Both the position numbers and the translations under genes were made by a program. 64,000 nt of DNA from Longimicrobium terrae (GTDB taxonomy: Bacteria > Gemmatimonadota > Gemmatimonadetes > Longimicrobiales > Longimicrobiaceae): assembly GCF_014202995.1 (NCBI RefSeq), contig NZ_JACHIA010000004.1, positions 186,001 through 250,000 on the forward strand, written 5' to 3'. The notes below the pieces were generated by a model. It ran no database searches. It saw only the letters and a list, made by a program, of their open reading frames with translations, and was not told the DNA's origin. Position 1 is the stretch's first letter. Each line of letters opens with the position of its first letter. This document shows positions 54,095 to 61,853 of the stretch, in pieces.

Positions 54095-54221
54095 GTTGCC
54101 AGCACACCGATTGAGCCGGGCGGTATGTGTCGGCCGTGAATATGCAGTTCGTCGGAAGGCCCGCGGCGGGGAGCCGCTTGCATGCTCGGAGCACATCAGC
54201 TATTGCAAGCCGGAGGCAGTC

Positions 54222-54977
54222 GTGCACGTCCTCGACCTCGACCTGGATTTCTTCCTAGACTGCGCGCCGTCGCGTCACCCAGAGGGCCTGCGATTGGACA
54301 CGGAGGAGGGCGAGTCGCTCTACACCCCGTGGGATGAGGAGTCGTTCCGGAGGTTTCTCACGACCGCCTGTGGGCTGTCTACGGAACGCAAGACGCCTGG
54401 TCGCGTCGTGCGCCATCACGACGAGGCGTTCTACTGCTGGCGAGAGCTGATTCGGAGGGAACTTCTCAAGACGCCCTTCGTCATTTCACACGTGGATAGT
54501 CACTCGGACTTGGGGATGGGCGACACGTCCCATGTCTACATCATGGGTGAGCTGCTTCACCGCCCCGTAGAGCAACGATGGGTTCCGGACAGGACAAAAG
54601 TGACGCCGGGGAGTTACCTGTCGTACGTCGCCGCATGCCGTTGGCCTTCCCGCATCGAGTTCGTTCGGCATCCCAGTCATCACGAAGACCGGCCCCCTCA
54701 CTGGTTCCGTGATCACGATCTTTCGACAGATCTTCTCGAACTCCAGTGCTGTGACCTCGCCGACATGCAGTGGCGCGCCTCTCATGGCGGCAATCCTTCG
54801 AGATCCAGACCACTGTGGCTGGAGCCCCCGATCCCTGTGGTTTTCTCCGACTACTGCTGGGACTATCGGGTACCGGAACCGGTCGACTTCGTCGTCCTTG
54901 CACAGTCTCCCGATTACACGCCGACCGCAGCGGACCACCTCATCTCAGTATTCCGCGAATACATCGTAGAAGACTGA
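54222..54977 (+). CDS. UPF0489-family protein (arginase-like fold suspected)
   Basis: It has 251 residues. GTG 54222 is chosen because CGGAGG lies 5 bases upstream and the family-like sequence starts there (VVHVLDLDLDFFLD). The conserved features are the Asp-rich strand LDLDLDFFLD and VISHVDSHSDLGMGD, a metal-binding pattern like that of ureohydrolases. There are also a Trp/Cys-rich middle and a DYCWDYRVPEPVDFVVL end. It is usually an orphan gene of unknown role. Here it lies immediately after the pilC relic and in the opposite direction. The ribosome site inside relic-flanking DNA suggests the gene came with the cargo. Confidence 0.8.
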   Translation: MHVLDLDLDFFLDCAPSRHPEGLRLDTEEGESLYTPWDEESFRRFLTTACGLSTERKTPGRVVRHHDEAFYCWRELIRRELLKTPFVISHVDSHSDLGMGDTSHVYIMGELLHRPVEQRWVPDRTKVTPGSYLSYVAACRWPSRIEFVRHPSHHEDRPPHWFRDHDLSTDLLELQCCDLADMQWRASHGGNPSRSRPLWLEPPIPVVFSDYCWDYRVPEPVDFVVLAQSPDYTPTAADHLISVFREYIVED

Positions 54978-55421
54978 GCCACGAAGCACAGTTCTGTGCT
55001 GAGCGTTCTGAAATGGACGTTCGCCCGACTGGACATTCGGTCGGGCATATGCATTCCCTTCCTCGACGACCGCACCGGCACTCTGAACGGCAACGTGCCG
55101 TTTGGGATTCGTAGCCTGCTCCTGCGCGAAACTGCACTTCGACTCTCAGGGTCTACACAGATCACTAGCCGCTCGTCATTGGACGGCTGACGGTTCGAGC
55201 CGAATGTGCTCAATTCCGTGAGTGCTGCTGGCGCGTCCACCTGATCGTCTCCAAATGCGGCTCAGTTATCGAACGCCGCAAGCCGCACCAAGCGAAGTGC
55301 CGCAACCTTGCAGCTGTTGCGGCACCCCTTGTGTCACCGATCGGAATCCCCGTCGTCAGCGCTTGGCTTTGGGTGAAACACCGAAGAGTGCTACCCGGCC
55401 CTAACAGTGGCGCTACTCGAT
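54978..55421. other. 444-bp region without a recognisable gene
   Basis: It contains a short hairpin just after the UPF0489 stop (AGCACAG-TT-CTGTGCT, about 54986-55001) and a second GCCCGAC…GTCGGGC pair near 55030. Either could end transcription of the UPF0489 gene. No other feature is seen. Confidence 0.35.
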
Positions 55422-55625
55422 TTACTTGTGAACAGATTTGGAGTGTCCGCACCGGATGATTGTTCCCGGTTTGAAGTTGATGCAGTCGTTACCGTCTTGG
55501 GTGTTGAGGAATCCGGAACAGCCACAGACGGTGCACTCGCCCGTTCCTTCGGGGGCACCCTCGACTGGTGCCTGATCATCACTCAGCCGCGCGTCAGCAC
55601 CTTCGCCCGAGTCATTCGTGTGCAT
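55422..55625 (-). CDS. Small cysteine-rich zinc-finger-like protein, 67 aa
   Basis: Starts at ATG 55625 with GAGGTG upstream. An acidic N-terminus is followed by ECTVCGCSGFLN, then IIRCGHSKSVHK at the end. The pattern C-x2-C-x-C…C…C-G-H-S-x5-H looks like a compact zinc-binding module seen in small hypothetical proteins. The overlapping plus-strand frame at 55407-55676 is less protein-like. Function unknown. Confidence 0.5.
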   Translation of the reverse strand: MHTNDSGEGADARLSDDQAPVEGAPEGTGECTVCGCSGFLNTQDGNDCINFKPGTIIRCGHSKSVHK

Positions 55626-55813
55626 AGACACCTCGTTGTGACATGGGTGAACCCACAATGTAGTCTCCGACGCTAGAAGAGATAAAGAGAATTGCGTCTC
55701 GGACAAGAGTCTTAGAAGTGCTTTCCAAATCACGATGCTGGTAGTAGCGAAACCTGAACGCTATTGTTGCAGGTGTGAGCAGGTGGCCCACCCTCCGCCA
55801 TTATCCCTCCTTT

Positions 55814-56617
55814 ATGACTACTGCAACTTGCGCTTTGTGCGTCGTGCTTCTCAGCATGAAGACGCTAAGCGCTCAGGCACCTCCTCGAATCATGACGCTG
55901 CGATCAGGCGGAGCAGATCTTGTAGGATCCGTCTGCTTGGGCAGGTTGGGCCTTGAGCCGTGGACCGATGACCTGCCACCACCGGACGAGTTTGCCTGGG
56001 TGTACGATCTGGACGGCGGAAATATCGAAGCCGGAGACCGCCTCAAGGTTCGCTGCTCAAATGGTGAATATTGGAGATCGGAACCTGAGGACGAAGAGGT
56101 TATAGGTTGGACAGAGGGTACTGAATTCCTCGCCGGGAACATCTCCGGTAGCTCGTCAGACGGGCAGCTCACACTCCGGGATTCCCAAGGCCGAGTACTC
56201 CAATACGATGGGGAGTCAGAGACAATCAAAATGCGTGTAGGAGGCCCGCCAGCGCAGATCCACTTCATCGACGTTCAACGCACAGCCGCGCACCAACCGG
56301 TCTACCTGCAGATCGTGAACAATCCCGAATTGTTCATTACGGGTGGACGGGGAGTCTGCATACACACGCTTTCTCCGATTGCAGCTTATACAGCCCCCGA
56401 CGTACGGGTGGTGGTGCTACTCGACTTCAACGGGGGGGTACTTCGGAACGGTGACTATCTGGCAATCACCTGTAAGGGACCCACGGAGCTAGTATTCTAC
56501 GCCCCCAACGCTGAGCATGAGATACAGGGCGTGAAGGCCGAGGTCGTACAGCCAAGCTCCATCTGGCGCCTGCTGATGAGCGGAGACAGAGTCGGGTTCG
56601 TTCAGGACGACCATTAG
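55814..56617 (+). CDS. Secreted hypothetical protein, 267 aa
   Basis: Signal peptide MTTATCALCVVLLSMKTLSAQA, then a beta-rich acidic domain. Two similar-looking halves can be seen: one with FAWVYDLDGGNIEAGDRLKVRC and one with VVVLLDFNGGVLRNGDYLAITC. Each ends in a G-D-x-L-x-(V/I)-x-C motif, which suggests an internal duplication with one cysteine per half. ATG 55814 is preferred over 55775 because the signal peptide starts there. Not recognised. It is followed after 6 bases by the next gene, probably in the same transcript. Confidence 0.6.
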   Translation: MTTATCALCVVLLSMKTLSAQAPPRIMTLRSGGADLVGSVCLGRLGLEPWTDDLPPPDEFAWVYDLDGGNIEAGDRLKVRCSNGEYWRSEPEDEEVIGWTEGTEFLAGNISGSSSDGQLTLRDSQGRVLQYDGESETIKMRVGGPPAQIHFIDVQRTAAHQPVYLQIVNNPELFITGGRGVCIHTLSPIAAYTAPDVRVVVLLDFNGGVLRNGDYLAITCKGPTELVFYAPNAEHEIQGVKAEVVQPSSIWRLLMSGDRVGFVQDDH

Positions 56618-56623
56618 CTCGAT

Positions 56624-57097
56624 ATGGCCGCCGGGCGCCTCTTGAGATTCTGGGCTCAATCCGGCACGGCGCAGATGCCCCCGGCCCGATATCCATTCCG
56701 GATTGCTACCGCGCTACCACCACCACCTCCCGCCGCGCCGGCCCCCGCCGCGCCTGCTTCGACGTCGCAATCACCTGGCGTGCCGACAGCGCCAGTACGG
56801 CTAGTTGCGTTGGATGCCTCTCCATCCGTAGTAAATGCGGGACAAGCATTCACCCTAACGTTCCGCCTTTCTCAGAGCGCACCGCCGGGTGGGATCACGA
56901 TCGGGATCAGCAGTATCACCACCACTGGTCTCACCGATGCACTAGTTGTTCGGCCCACTGCGATCACGATCCCCGGTGGACAGAGCGTAGCAAGCACGAC
57001 CATTCAGACTCAGCAAGTCACTCCGGATCCAACGCGAATTGTCTTTACCGCCCAGCTAAACGGGCCGCAGGTCGGCGTGCAGATCGAAATTCGTTAG
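56624..57097 (+). CDS. Hypothetical Pro-rich protein with Ig-like domain, 157 aa
   Basis: Residues 1-55 are Pro/Ala-rich. Residues about 60-157 (VRLVALDASPSVVNAGQAFTLTFRLSQSAPPGG, then VASTTIQTQQV) read as an Ig-like/CalX-type beta sandwich common in exported proteins. No signal peptide is seen from ATG 56624, so it may depend on the upstream secreted protein, or the start may lie elsewhere. It ends 76 bases before the convergent pilC stop. Function unknown. Confidence 0.5.
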   Translation: MAAGRLLRFWAQSGTAQMPPARYPFRIATALPPPPPAAPAPAAPASTSQSPGVPTAPVRLVALDASPSVVNAGQAFTLTFRLSQSAPPGGITIGISSITTTGLTDALVVRPTAITIPGGQSVASTTIQTQQVTPDPTRIVFTAQLNGPQVGVQIEIR

Positions 57098-57173
57098 TGC
57101 GCGTGAGAATTGGGAAAGTAGATCATGGACCGTGGTAGCTCGTCGCTGGTCTTGGAGAGTTTCTACCACACGC

Positions 57174-58370
57174 TCATCCTGTCACCGCCTGCATCGACGA
57201 GGTCATAAGCGCGTACACGCCCCCGACCAGCAGCGCGATGGGGATCATGATCACCACGATCGCGATCGGCTCCAGCCTGCTCGTCAGCTTCTCAACGGAG
57301 TACGACGTTTCCTCGTCGTAGAACTCCGCCAACTCGTTCATCATCTCGGCAAGCCGGCCCCCCTCTTCTCCGACCCGGGTCATCTTCGTCGCGATGGGCG
57401 GAATGCCCACCCGGCGCATCTCCTCCCACAGCGGCCGCCCGTCTGCGTGCGCGCGTGCGACCGCCATGATCTGGCTCCGGAGCACGAGGTTTCCGACGGT
57501 CTCGGCGGCAAGTTCGACCGCCGCTGAGACGGCGGTCCCGCTCCCGTACAGAATCGCGAAGAGCCGCGCCCATGAAGCGATCGCCGCCTGGCGCAGAAGT
57601 GTGCCCAGCACGGGGACGCGGAGCAACGCACCGTCCGCGCGCCGCCGAAATCCGCCGCCCGCGCGGTACGCACGGACCACGAGCCACAGGGCAAGCACGG
57701 CGGCCACCAGCAGCGCCGGCCCGACCAGCCGGAGTACGTGGCTCGCGCCCAGCATGACGCGCATGATGAGCGGTGCTTCGGCGCCTGCATCGGCGACGGC
57801 CTTGGCGAAGCGGGGCACGACCACGTAGAGGATGACCAGCGTCACGAGCATGCCGATGCCGAGGACTGTGGCGGGATACGCCAGTCCCTTGGCGACCTTG
57901 CGCCGGGTTTCCTGCGTCCGTTTCTGGCTCGCCGCAAGCATGTGCAGCACGTCCCGCAGGTTGGCCTGCTCGCCCGCGCGCACCGCCGCGACATAGACCG
58001 AATCAAAGGCCGCGGGATGCTCCGCCAGCGCGTCCGCGAACGCACGCCCCCGCTTGACTCCGACGCTCACGTCCCAAAGGACGCGCTCCATGCGCGGATC
58101 GCCCAGGTCGTCGCGCGTGACTTCCAGCGACTCCTGCAGCGTGAGGCTGCGGAGCAGCGACGAGGTCATGCGGGTGAAGAGGACGACGGAGGCGGGCTTC
58201 GGTCTGGACGGTCCCCACTCGCGGGAAAAGAACGAGGGACGGAGCACGGTGACCTGTACTTGGCCCTCGTCCGAGAGGGCCTGGCGCGCCACGGACTCGC
58301 TCACGCTCCGGATCGATCCGGATACCGGGGTGCCCAGCGGGTCGAAGCCGGAATAGTGGTACGTCGGCAT
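57174..58370 (-). CDS. pilC: PilC/GspF inner-membrane platform protein
   Basis: It has 398 residues with the two-repeat T2SSF architecture. A short N-terminal domain starts MPTYHYSGFDPLGTPVSGSI. Repeat 1 (about 65-190) has RTLSSLLRSLTLQESLE-type sequence and the helix LGIGMLVTLVILYVVVP. Repeat 2 (about 265-390) has WARLFAILYGSGTAV and the final helix IAIVVIMIPIALLVGGVYALM. It anchors the pilus base and interacts with PilB. The start is 13 bases after the pilB stop. A decayed copy of its 3' 660 bases lies 3.1 kb away. Confidence 0.93.
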   Translation of the reverse strand: MPTYHYSGFDPLGTPVSGSIRSVSESVARQALSDEGQVQVTVLRPSFFSREWGPSRPKPASVVLFTRMTSSLLRSLTLQESLEVTRDDLGDPRMERVLWDVSVGVKRGRAFADALAEHPAAFDSVYVAAVRAGEQANLRDVLHMLAASQKRTQETRRKVAKGLAYPATVLGIGMLVTLVILYVVVPRFAKAVADAGAEAPLIMRVMLGASHVLRLVGPALLVAAVLALWLVVRAYRAGGGFRRRADGALLRVPVLGTLLRQAAIASWARLFAILYGSGTAVSAAVELAAETVGNLVLRSQIMAVARAHADGRPLWEEMRRVGIPPIATKMTRVGEEGGRLAEMMNELAEFYDEETSYSVEKLTSRLEPIAIVVIMIPIALLVGGVYALMTSSMQAVTG

Positions 58371-58383
58371 GGGCGTCTCTCCC

Positions 58384-60138
58384 TCACGTCTCCTTGAGGA
58401 TCTCTTCGAGCGTGGTTTCCCCCGCTCGGATTCGCGCCCACCCCGCCTGCCGGAGGGGCTGCATGTGGTTGGCGAGCGCGGCCGCCTGGATCTCCCGGTC
58501 GGAGCGCCCCTGTGCGATCAGCCGCCGGATGGGCTCGTCGACCTCCAGCATCTCGAAGATCCCGACCCGGCCCCGGTAGCCCGTGCCGCCGCAGGCGTCG
58601 CAGCCGCGGCCGCGAACGAACGTGATGCTCGCCATCCGCCGGGGCTCCACCCCGGCCAGGGACAGCATCGCGGGATCGGGATCACAGGGCTCCTGGCACG
58701 CGCCGCAGATCCGGCGCACCAGGCGCTGCGCGATCACCAGGCGGACCGTGCCGGCCACGTTGTAGGGCTCGACGCCCATGTCCAGGAGCCGGGAAACCGC
58801 GGAGGGCGCGTCGTTGGTGTGAAGCGTGGAGAGCAGCAGGTGCCCGGTCATCGCGGCCCGCACCGCCGTTTCGGCGGTTTCGCGGTCACGGATCTCGCCG
58901 ATCATCAGGATGTTCGGGTCCTGCCGGAGGAGGTAGCGGAGGATCGACGCGTACGTGAGGCTCGTCTTCTGGTCCTCCGCCCGGCGGATGGGCACCTGCG
59001 TAACCATGGGAATCCGCCGCTCCACCGGATCCTCGATGGTAATGATGTTGACCTCGGGGCGGGCGAGCGCGGCGAGCATGCTGTACAGCGTGGTGGATTT
59101 CCCCGACCCCGTGGGGCCGGTCACGAGCACCATCCCCCACGCCTGATGGATCGCGCGCAGGAGGGTGTCCAGGCTCGCCCCCGTGAAGCCGAGGTCGGCC
59201 AAGGAGAGCGACTGGGTGTTCCGGTCCAGCACCCGGAGCACCGCCTTTTCTCCCGTCACCGTCGGGATCGTCGAAACCCGGAACTCCACCGCGCGGCTTG
59301 CGCCCCCCCGGCCGGACGCGTGCATCGTGAGCCGGCCGTCCTGGGGCGACAGGCGGTTGACGCTGTCCATCCCGACCGCCCGCGCCTTGATGTGCCCGAC
59401 CAGGTCCTTCTCGAGCTCCGCCGGCAGCTTGGCCCACTCCCGGAGCACCCCGTCCAGGCGGAAGCGCACCCAGCCGTAGCCGGGAAAGAACTCGATGTGG
59501 ATGTCGCTCGCGCCCTGGCGCACCGCGTCATTCAGAATCCGGTCGGTCAGCTGCGAGACGGCCGATTCCCGCACGCGCCGGTCGACCGAGCCGTCGCCGC
59601 CGCCGCCGCGCGGACCCGCCTCGCTCGCGGCGCGCTGGGTGAGATCCCCGACGTCCAGCACCTCTTCGGCGCCGCCGTCCCCGCGGAGAGCGCCGTCCGC
59701 GATCCGCCCGTAGATGGCGTGGGCGTCCGCGAGGACGATCTGCGGCTGAACCCCCTCTCCGAGCGCCCCCTCCAGTTCCGCTCTCACACCGAGATCGTAC
59801 GGGTCGCAGACGGCGATCTCGACGAAGCGGCCCGACCGGGCGAGCGGAACCGCGCCCAGCCTCCGCGCCACCTCCGGCGCCAGAAGGGTTTCCACCTCGG
59901 AGGAGCGGGGGTGGTCATCCCCCAGGTGCACCACCCTCTCGCCGCGGAAGACGGCCGCGAGCGCGGCGTGCGCGTCGCCCCGGCTGACGGCGCCCGCGCC
60001 GATCAGGTGGTCGAGGAGCTCGGGCCTGCCGGGGTCCGCGGCCCGCGCGGCCTCCGCCTGGCCGACGTCCCCGTCGGAGAGCATGCCCCGCGCGCGGAGC
60101 CACTCCACCGCCGCGTCCTGCCGCCCCGGGCGGGTCAT
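58384..60138 (-). CDS. pilB: PilB/GspE assembly ATPase
   Basis: Powers pilus extension. It has 584 residues. An N-terminal MshEN-like region (about 1-150) precedes the ATPase. Walker A is TGPTGSGKSTTLY, the Asp box is IITIEDPVE, Walker B is ILMIGEIRDRETAE, and the His box is LLLSTLHTND. A tetracysteine zinc module (CGACQEPC…CDACGGTG) follows, typical of PilB/GspE. ATG 60138 overlaps the transglycosylase stop (ATGA). All catalytic motifs are intact. Confidence 0.95.
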   Translation of the reverse strand: MTRPGRQDAAVEWLRARGMLSDGDVGQAEAARAADPGRPELLDHLIGAGAVSRGDAHAALAAVFRGERVVHLGDDHPRSSEVETLLAPEVARRLGAVPLARSGRFVEIAVCDPYDLGVRAELEGALGEGVQPQIVLADAHAIYGRIADGALRGDGGAEEVLDVGDLTQRAASEAGPRGGGGDGSVDRRVRESAVSQLTDRILNDAVRQGASDIHIEFFPGYGWVRFRLDGVLREWAKLPAELEKDLVGHIKARAVGMDSVNRLSPQDGRLTMHASGRGGASRAVEFRVSTIPTVTGEKAVLRVLDRNTQSLSLADLGFTGASLDTLLRAIHQAWGMVLVTGPTGSGKSTTLYSMLAALARPEVNIITIEDPVERRIPMVTQVPIRRAEDQKTSLTYASILRYLLRQDPNILMIGEIRDRETAETAVRAAMTGHLLLSTLHTNDAPSAVSRLLDMGVEPYNVAGTVRLVIAQRLVRRICGACQEPCDPDPAMLSLAGVEPRRMASITFVRGRGCDACGGTGYRGRVGIFEMLEVDEPIRRLIAQGRSDREIQAAALANHMQPLRQAGWARIRAGETTLEEILKET

Positions 60139-61097
60139 CGGCGGCCCCCGCTCACTGCCGCCGGGCCGGGGAGCGGCCCGGCGGGGATCCTGACTCGCCA
60201 CGCCCGGCCCGGGGGCGTCCGTCCGCGGACCAGGTGCGGGTTCAGCTCGCGCAGCCGCGCGGGCGGCGCGCCGATCCGGGCGGCGACGTGGTCGAGGGGC
60301 GTATCCCCGGGGGTCCAGACTTCCCGAAAGCGGAGCGGCGCCGCGGGGGGCGCCTGAATTCCCCACGCGCCGGGCTCGCGGCCCACACGCGCGGCGGCGA
60401 GCACCCGGGGCACGTAGGCGCGCGTCTCCCGCGGCAGCCGCCGGCGCTCGCGCCAGAAGGAGGCGCGTCCAGCCCGCGCCCGGCCGAGCCCCGCGTTGTA
60501 GGCGGCGAGCGTCCAGTGCCAGTCGCCGGTCGAGCGGTGGAGGTCGGCCAGGTGGCGGACCGCGGCCTCGGTGGCGCGCACGGGGTCCCGCCGCTCGTCG
60601 ACGTACTCGGAGACCTCCAGGCCGTATCCGCGCGCGGTCGGCGCCATCAGCTGCCAGACCCCCGCGGCTCCCGCCCGGCTCGTCGCCCCGCTCCGCCATT
60701 CCGATTCCACCCACGGGACGAAGGCCAGGTCGAGCGGCAGGCCATGGCGGCGGAGCGCGTCCTCGATCAGGGGCCGATAGGTCCCGAACCGCGCGAGCGC
60801 CGCCCGGCTCGTCTCCGGCTCGGTCGCCAGCCCGATCGCCCAGCGGTCCACCTCGGCCGCCGGCCCGCGCCCGGTCTGTTCGAGGCGGGCCCGCGCGGCG
60901 CGGAGCGCGCGTCCGGGCTCCGGGACCGGCGTGCGCCGCGGGGGATTCGTTAGCGCCTTGCCTGTGGCTGCGCGGGAAGGGGGAGTGGGCTCCGGAGATT
61001 CCGCCCGAAAGGCGGCGGCGGTATACAGGGGCATGCTGACAAGGAGCAGTGCCGCGGCTCCCGTCACGGGGCTGACGAGGGAGAAATGGTTTCGCAT
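60135..61097 (-). CDS. MltD-like lytic transglycosylase with C-terminal LysM-like segment
   Basis: It has 320 residues. The signal peptide (TGAAALLLVSMPLYTAAA) precedes a goose-type/SLT lysozyme domain (about 100-240): catalytic Glu in FVPWVESEWRSG, GVWQLMAPTARGYGL and LAAYNAGLGR, the usual three family motifs. A C-terminal stretch (WTPGDTPLDHVAARIGAPPARLRELNP) resembles a LysM. It cuts peptidoglycan, probably to let the pilus machine through the wall. It overlaps pilB by 4 bases and the HD gene by 34 bases. Confidence 0.88.
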   Translation of the reverse strand: MRNHFSLVSPVTGAAALLLVSMPLYTAAAFRAESPEPTPPSRAATGKALTNPPRRTPVPEPGRALRAARARLEQTGRGPAAEVDRWAIGLATEPETSRAALARFGTYRPLIEDALRRHGLPLDLAFVPWVESEWRSGATSRAGAAGVWQLMAPTARGYGLEVSEYVDERRDPVRATEAAVRHLADLHRSTGDWHWTLAAYNAGLGRARAGRASFWRERRRLPRETRAYVPRVLAAARVGREPGAWGIQAPPAAPLRFREVWTPGDTPLDHVAARIGAPPARLRELNPHLVRGRTPPGRAWRVRIPAGPLPGPAAVSGGRR

Positions 61098-61747
61098 GGA
61101 GGGTCCAGAGCAAGGAGGGCGGCGGCCAGCTCGGGGTCGAGCGCGGTTCCCGCCATCGACTGCACCGCGATACGGGCCTGGGACTCAGGAAACGCGGGGC
61201 GGTACGGGCGCGGGTGGGTCAGTGCGTCCCAGACGTCGCACACGGCGACGATGCGGGCGGGAAGCGGCGTGGCGATCCCCGCGGTCCTGTCCGGGTAGCC
61301 GAGGCCGTCCCAGCGCTCGTGGTGGCTCCGTCCCACGGTGGCGGCGAGCTGGAGCACCGGGTGGACGAGGCCGCCCAGGAGCCACGTGGCCGCCTGGGTG
61401 TGCAGCACCAGCTGGGCTCGCTGTCGCGCACTGAGGGGGCCCGGCTCTTCCAGAAGTGAGCGGGGGAGCGCGTGCTTGCCGATGTCGTGGAGCGCCGCCG
61501 CCGCGCCCAGCTGCCGGGCGGCGGACGCGGTCCACCCCAGCTGGCCGGACAGGCGGACGGCGAGCGACCCGACGCGGGTGCCATGGTGGGGGTCGGGATC
61601 GCCGCCGGTTGCCAGGCGGGCGGCCAGGGCGAGCCCGGCGGCGGGGTCCGCGCCGCGCAGCAGCGTTCGGTCGACGCGCAGGAGGTCGACGCGTAGCGCC
61701 GCGAGATGGGAAGTGCGCGGGCCGAACGCACGGCGGAGCACGCTCAT
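61064..61747 (-). CDS. HD-GYP-like phosphohydrolase domain protein
   Basis: It has 227 residues. The HD domain has HHGTRVGSLAV, ALHDIGKHALPR, QLVLHTQAATWLLGG, GRSHHERWDGLGYPD and PARIVAVCDVWDALTHPRPYR. These match the c-di-GMP phosphodiesterase HD-GYP pattern, including a GLGYP-type segment. There is no receiver or other sensor domain. ATG 61747 is preferred to longer frames. It is the first gene of the leftward unit with the transglycosylase, pilB and pilC, so c-di-GMP control of pilus assembly is plausible. A 10-G tract lies 13 bases upstream of its ATG. Confidence 0.82.
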   Translation of the reverse strand: MSVLRRAFGPRTSHLAALRVDLLRVDRTLLRGADPAAGLALAARLATGGDPDPHHGTRVGSLAVRLSGQLGWTASAARQLGAAAALHDIGKHALPRSLLEEPGPLSARQRAQLVLHTQAATWLLGGLVHPVLQLAATVGRSHHERWDGLGYPDRTAGIATPLPARIVAVCDVWDALTHPRPYRPAFPESQARIAVQSMAGTALDPELAAALLALDPPCETISPSSAP

Positions 61748-61760
61748 CGCTGGAACGAGT

Positions 61761-61770
61761 GGGGGGGGGG
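61761..61770. repeat. Homopolymer of ten G in a divergent intergenic region
   Basis: GGGGGGGGGG lies between the leftward HD-GYP gene (ATG 61747) and the rightward 61854 gene. Long G tracts in promoter regions change length by slippage and can act as on/off switches. Length may also be a sequencing artefact. Confidence 0.6.
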
Positions 61771-61853
61771 AGATCCGTCCCCGCCGACGACGGCCGGGGT
61801 ACAAGCACGTGACGCCTGATACCCCGCCCGGACCCGCCGGAGACACCTGCCCG

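Noticed and set aside
55192-55202. GGTTCGAGCC as a tRNA T-arm
   Set aside because: No matching acceptor, D or anticodon arms around it.
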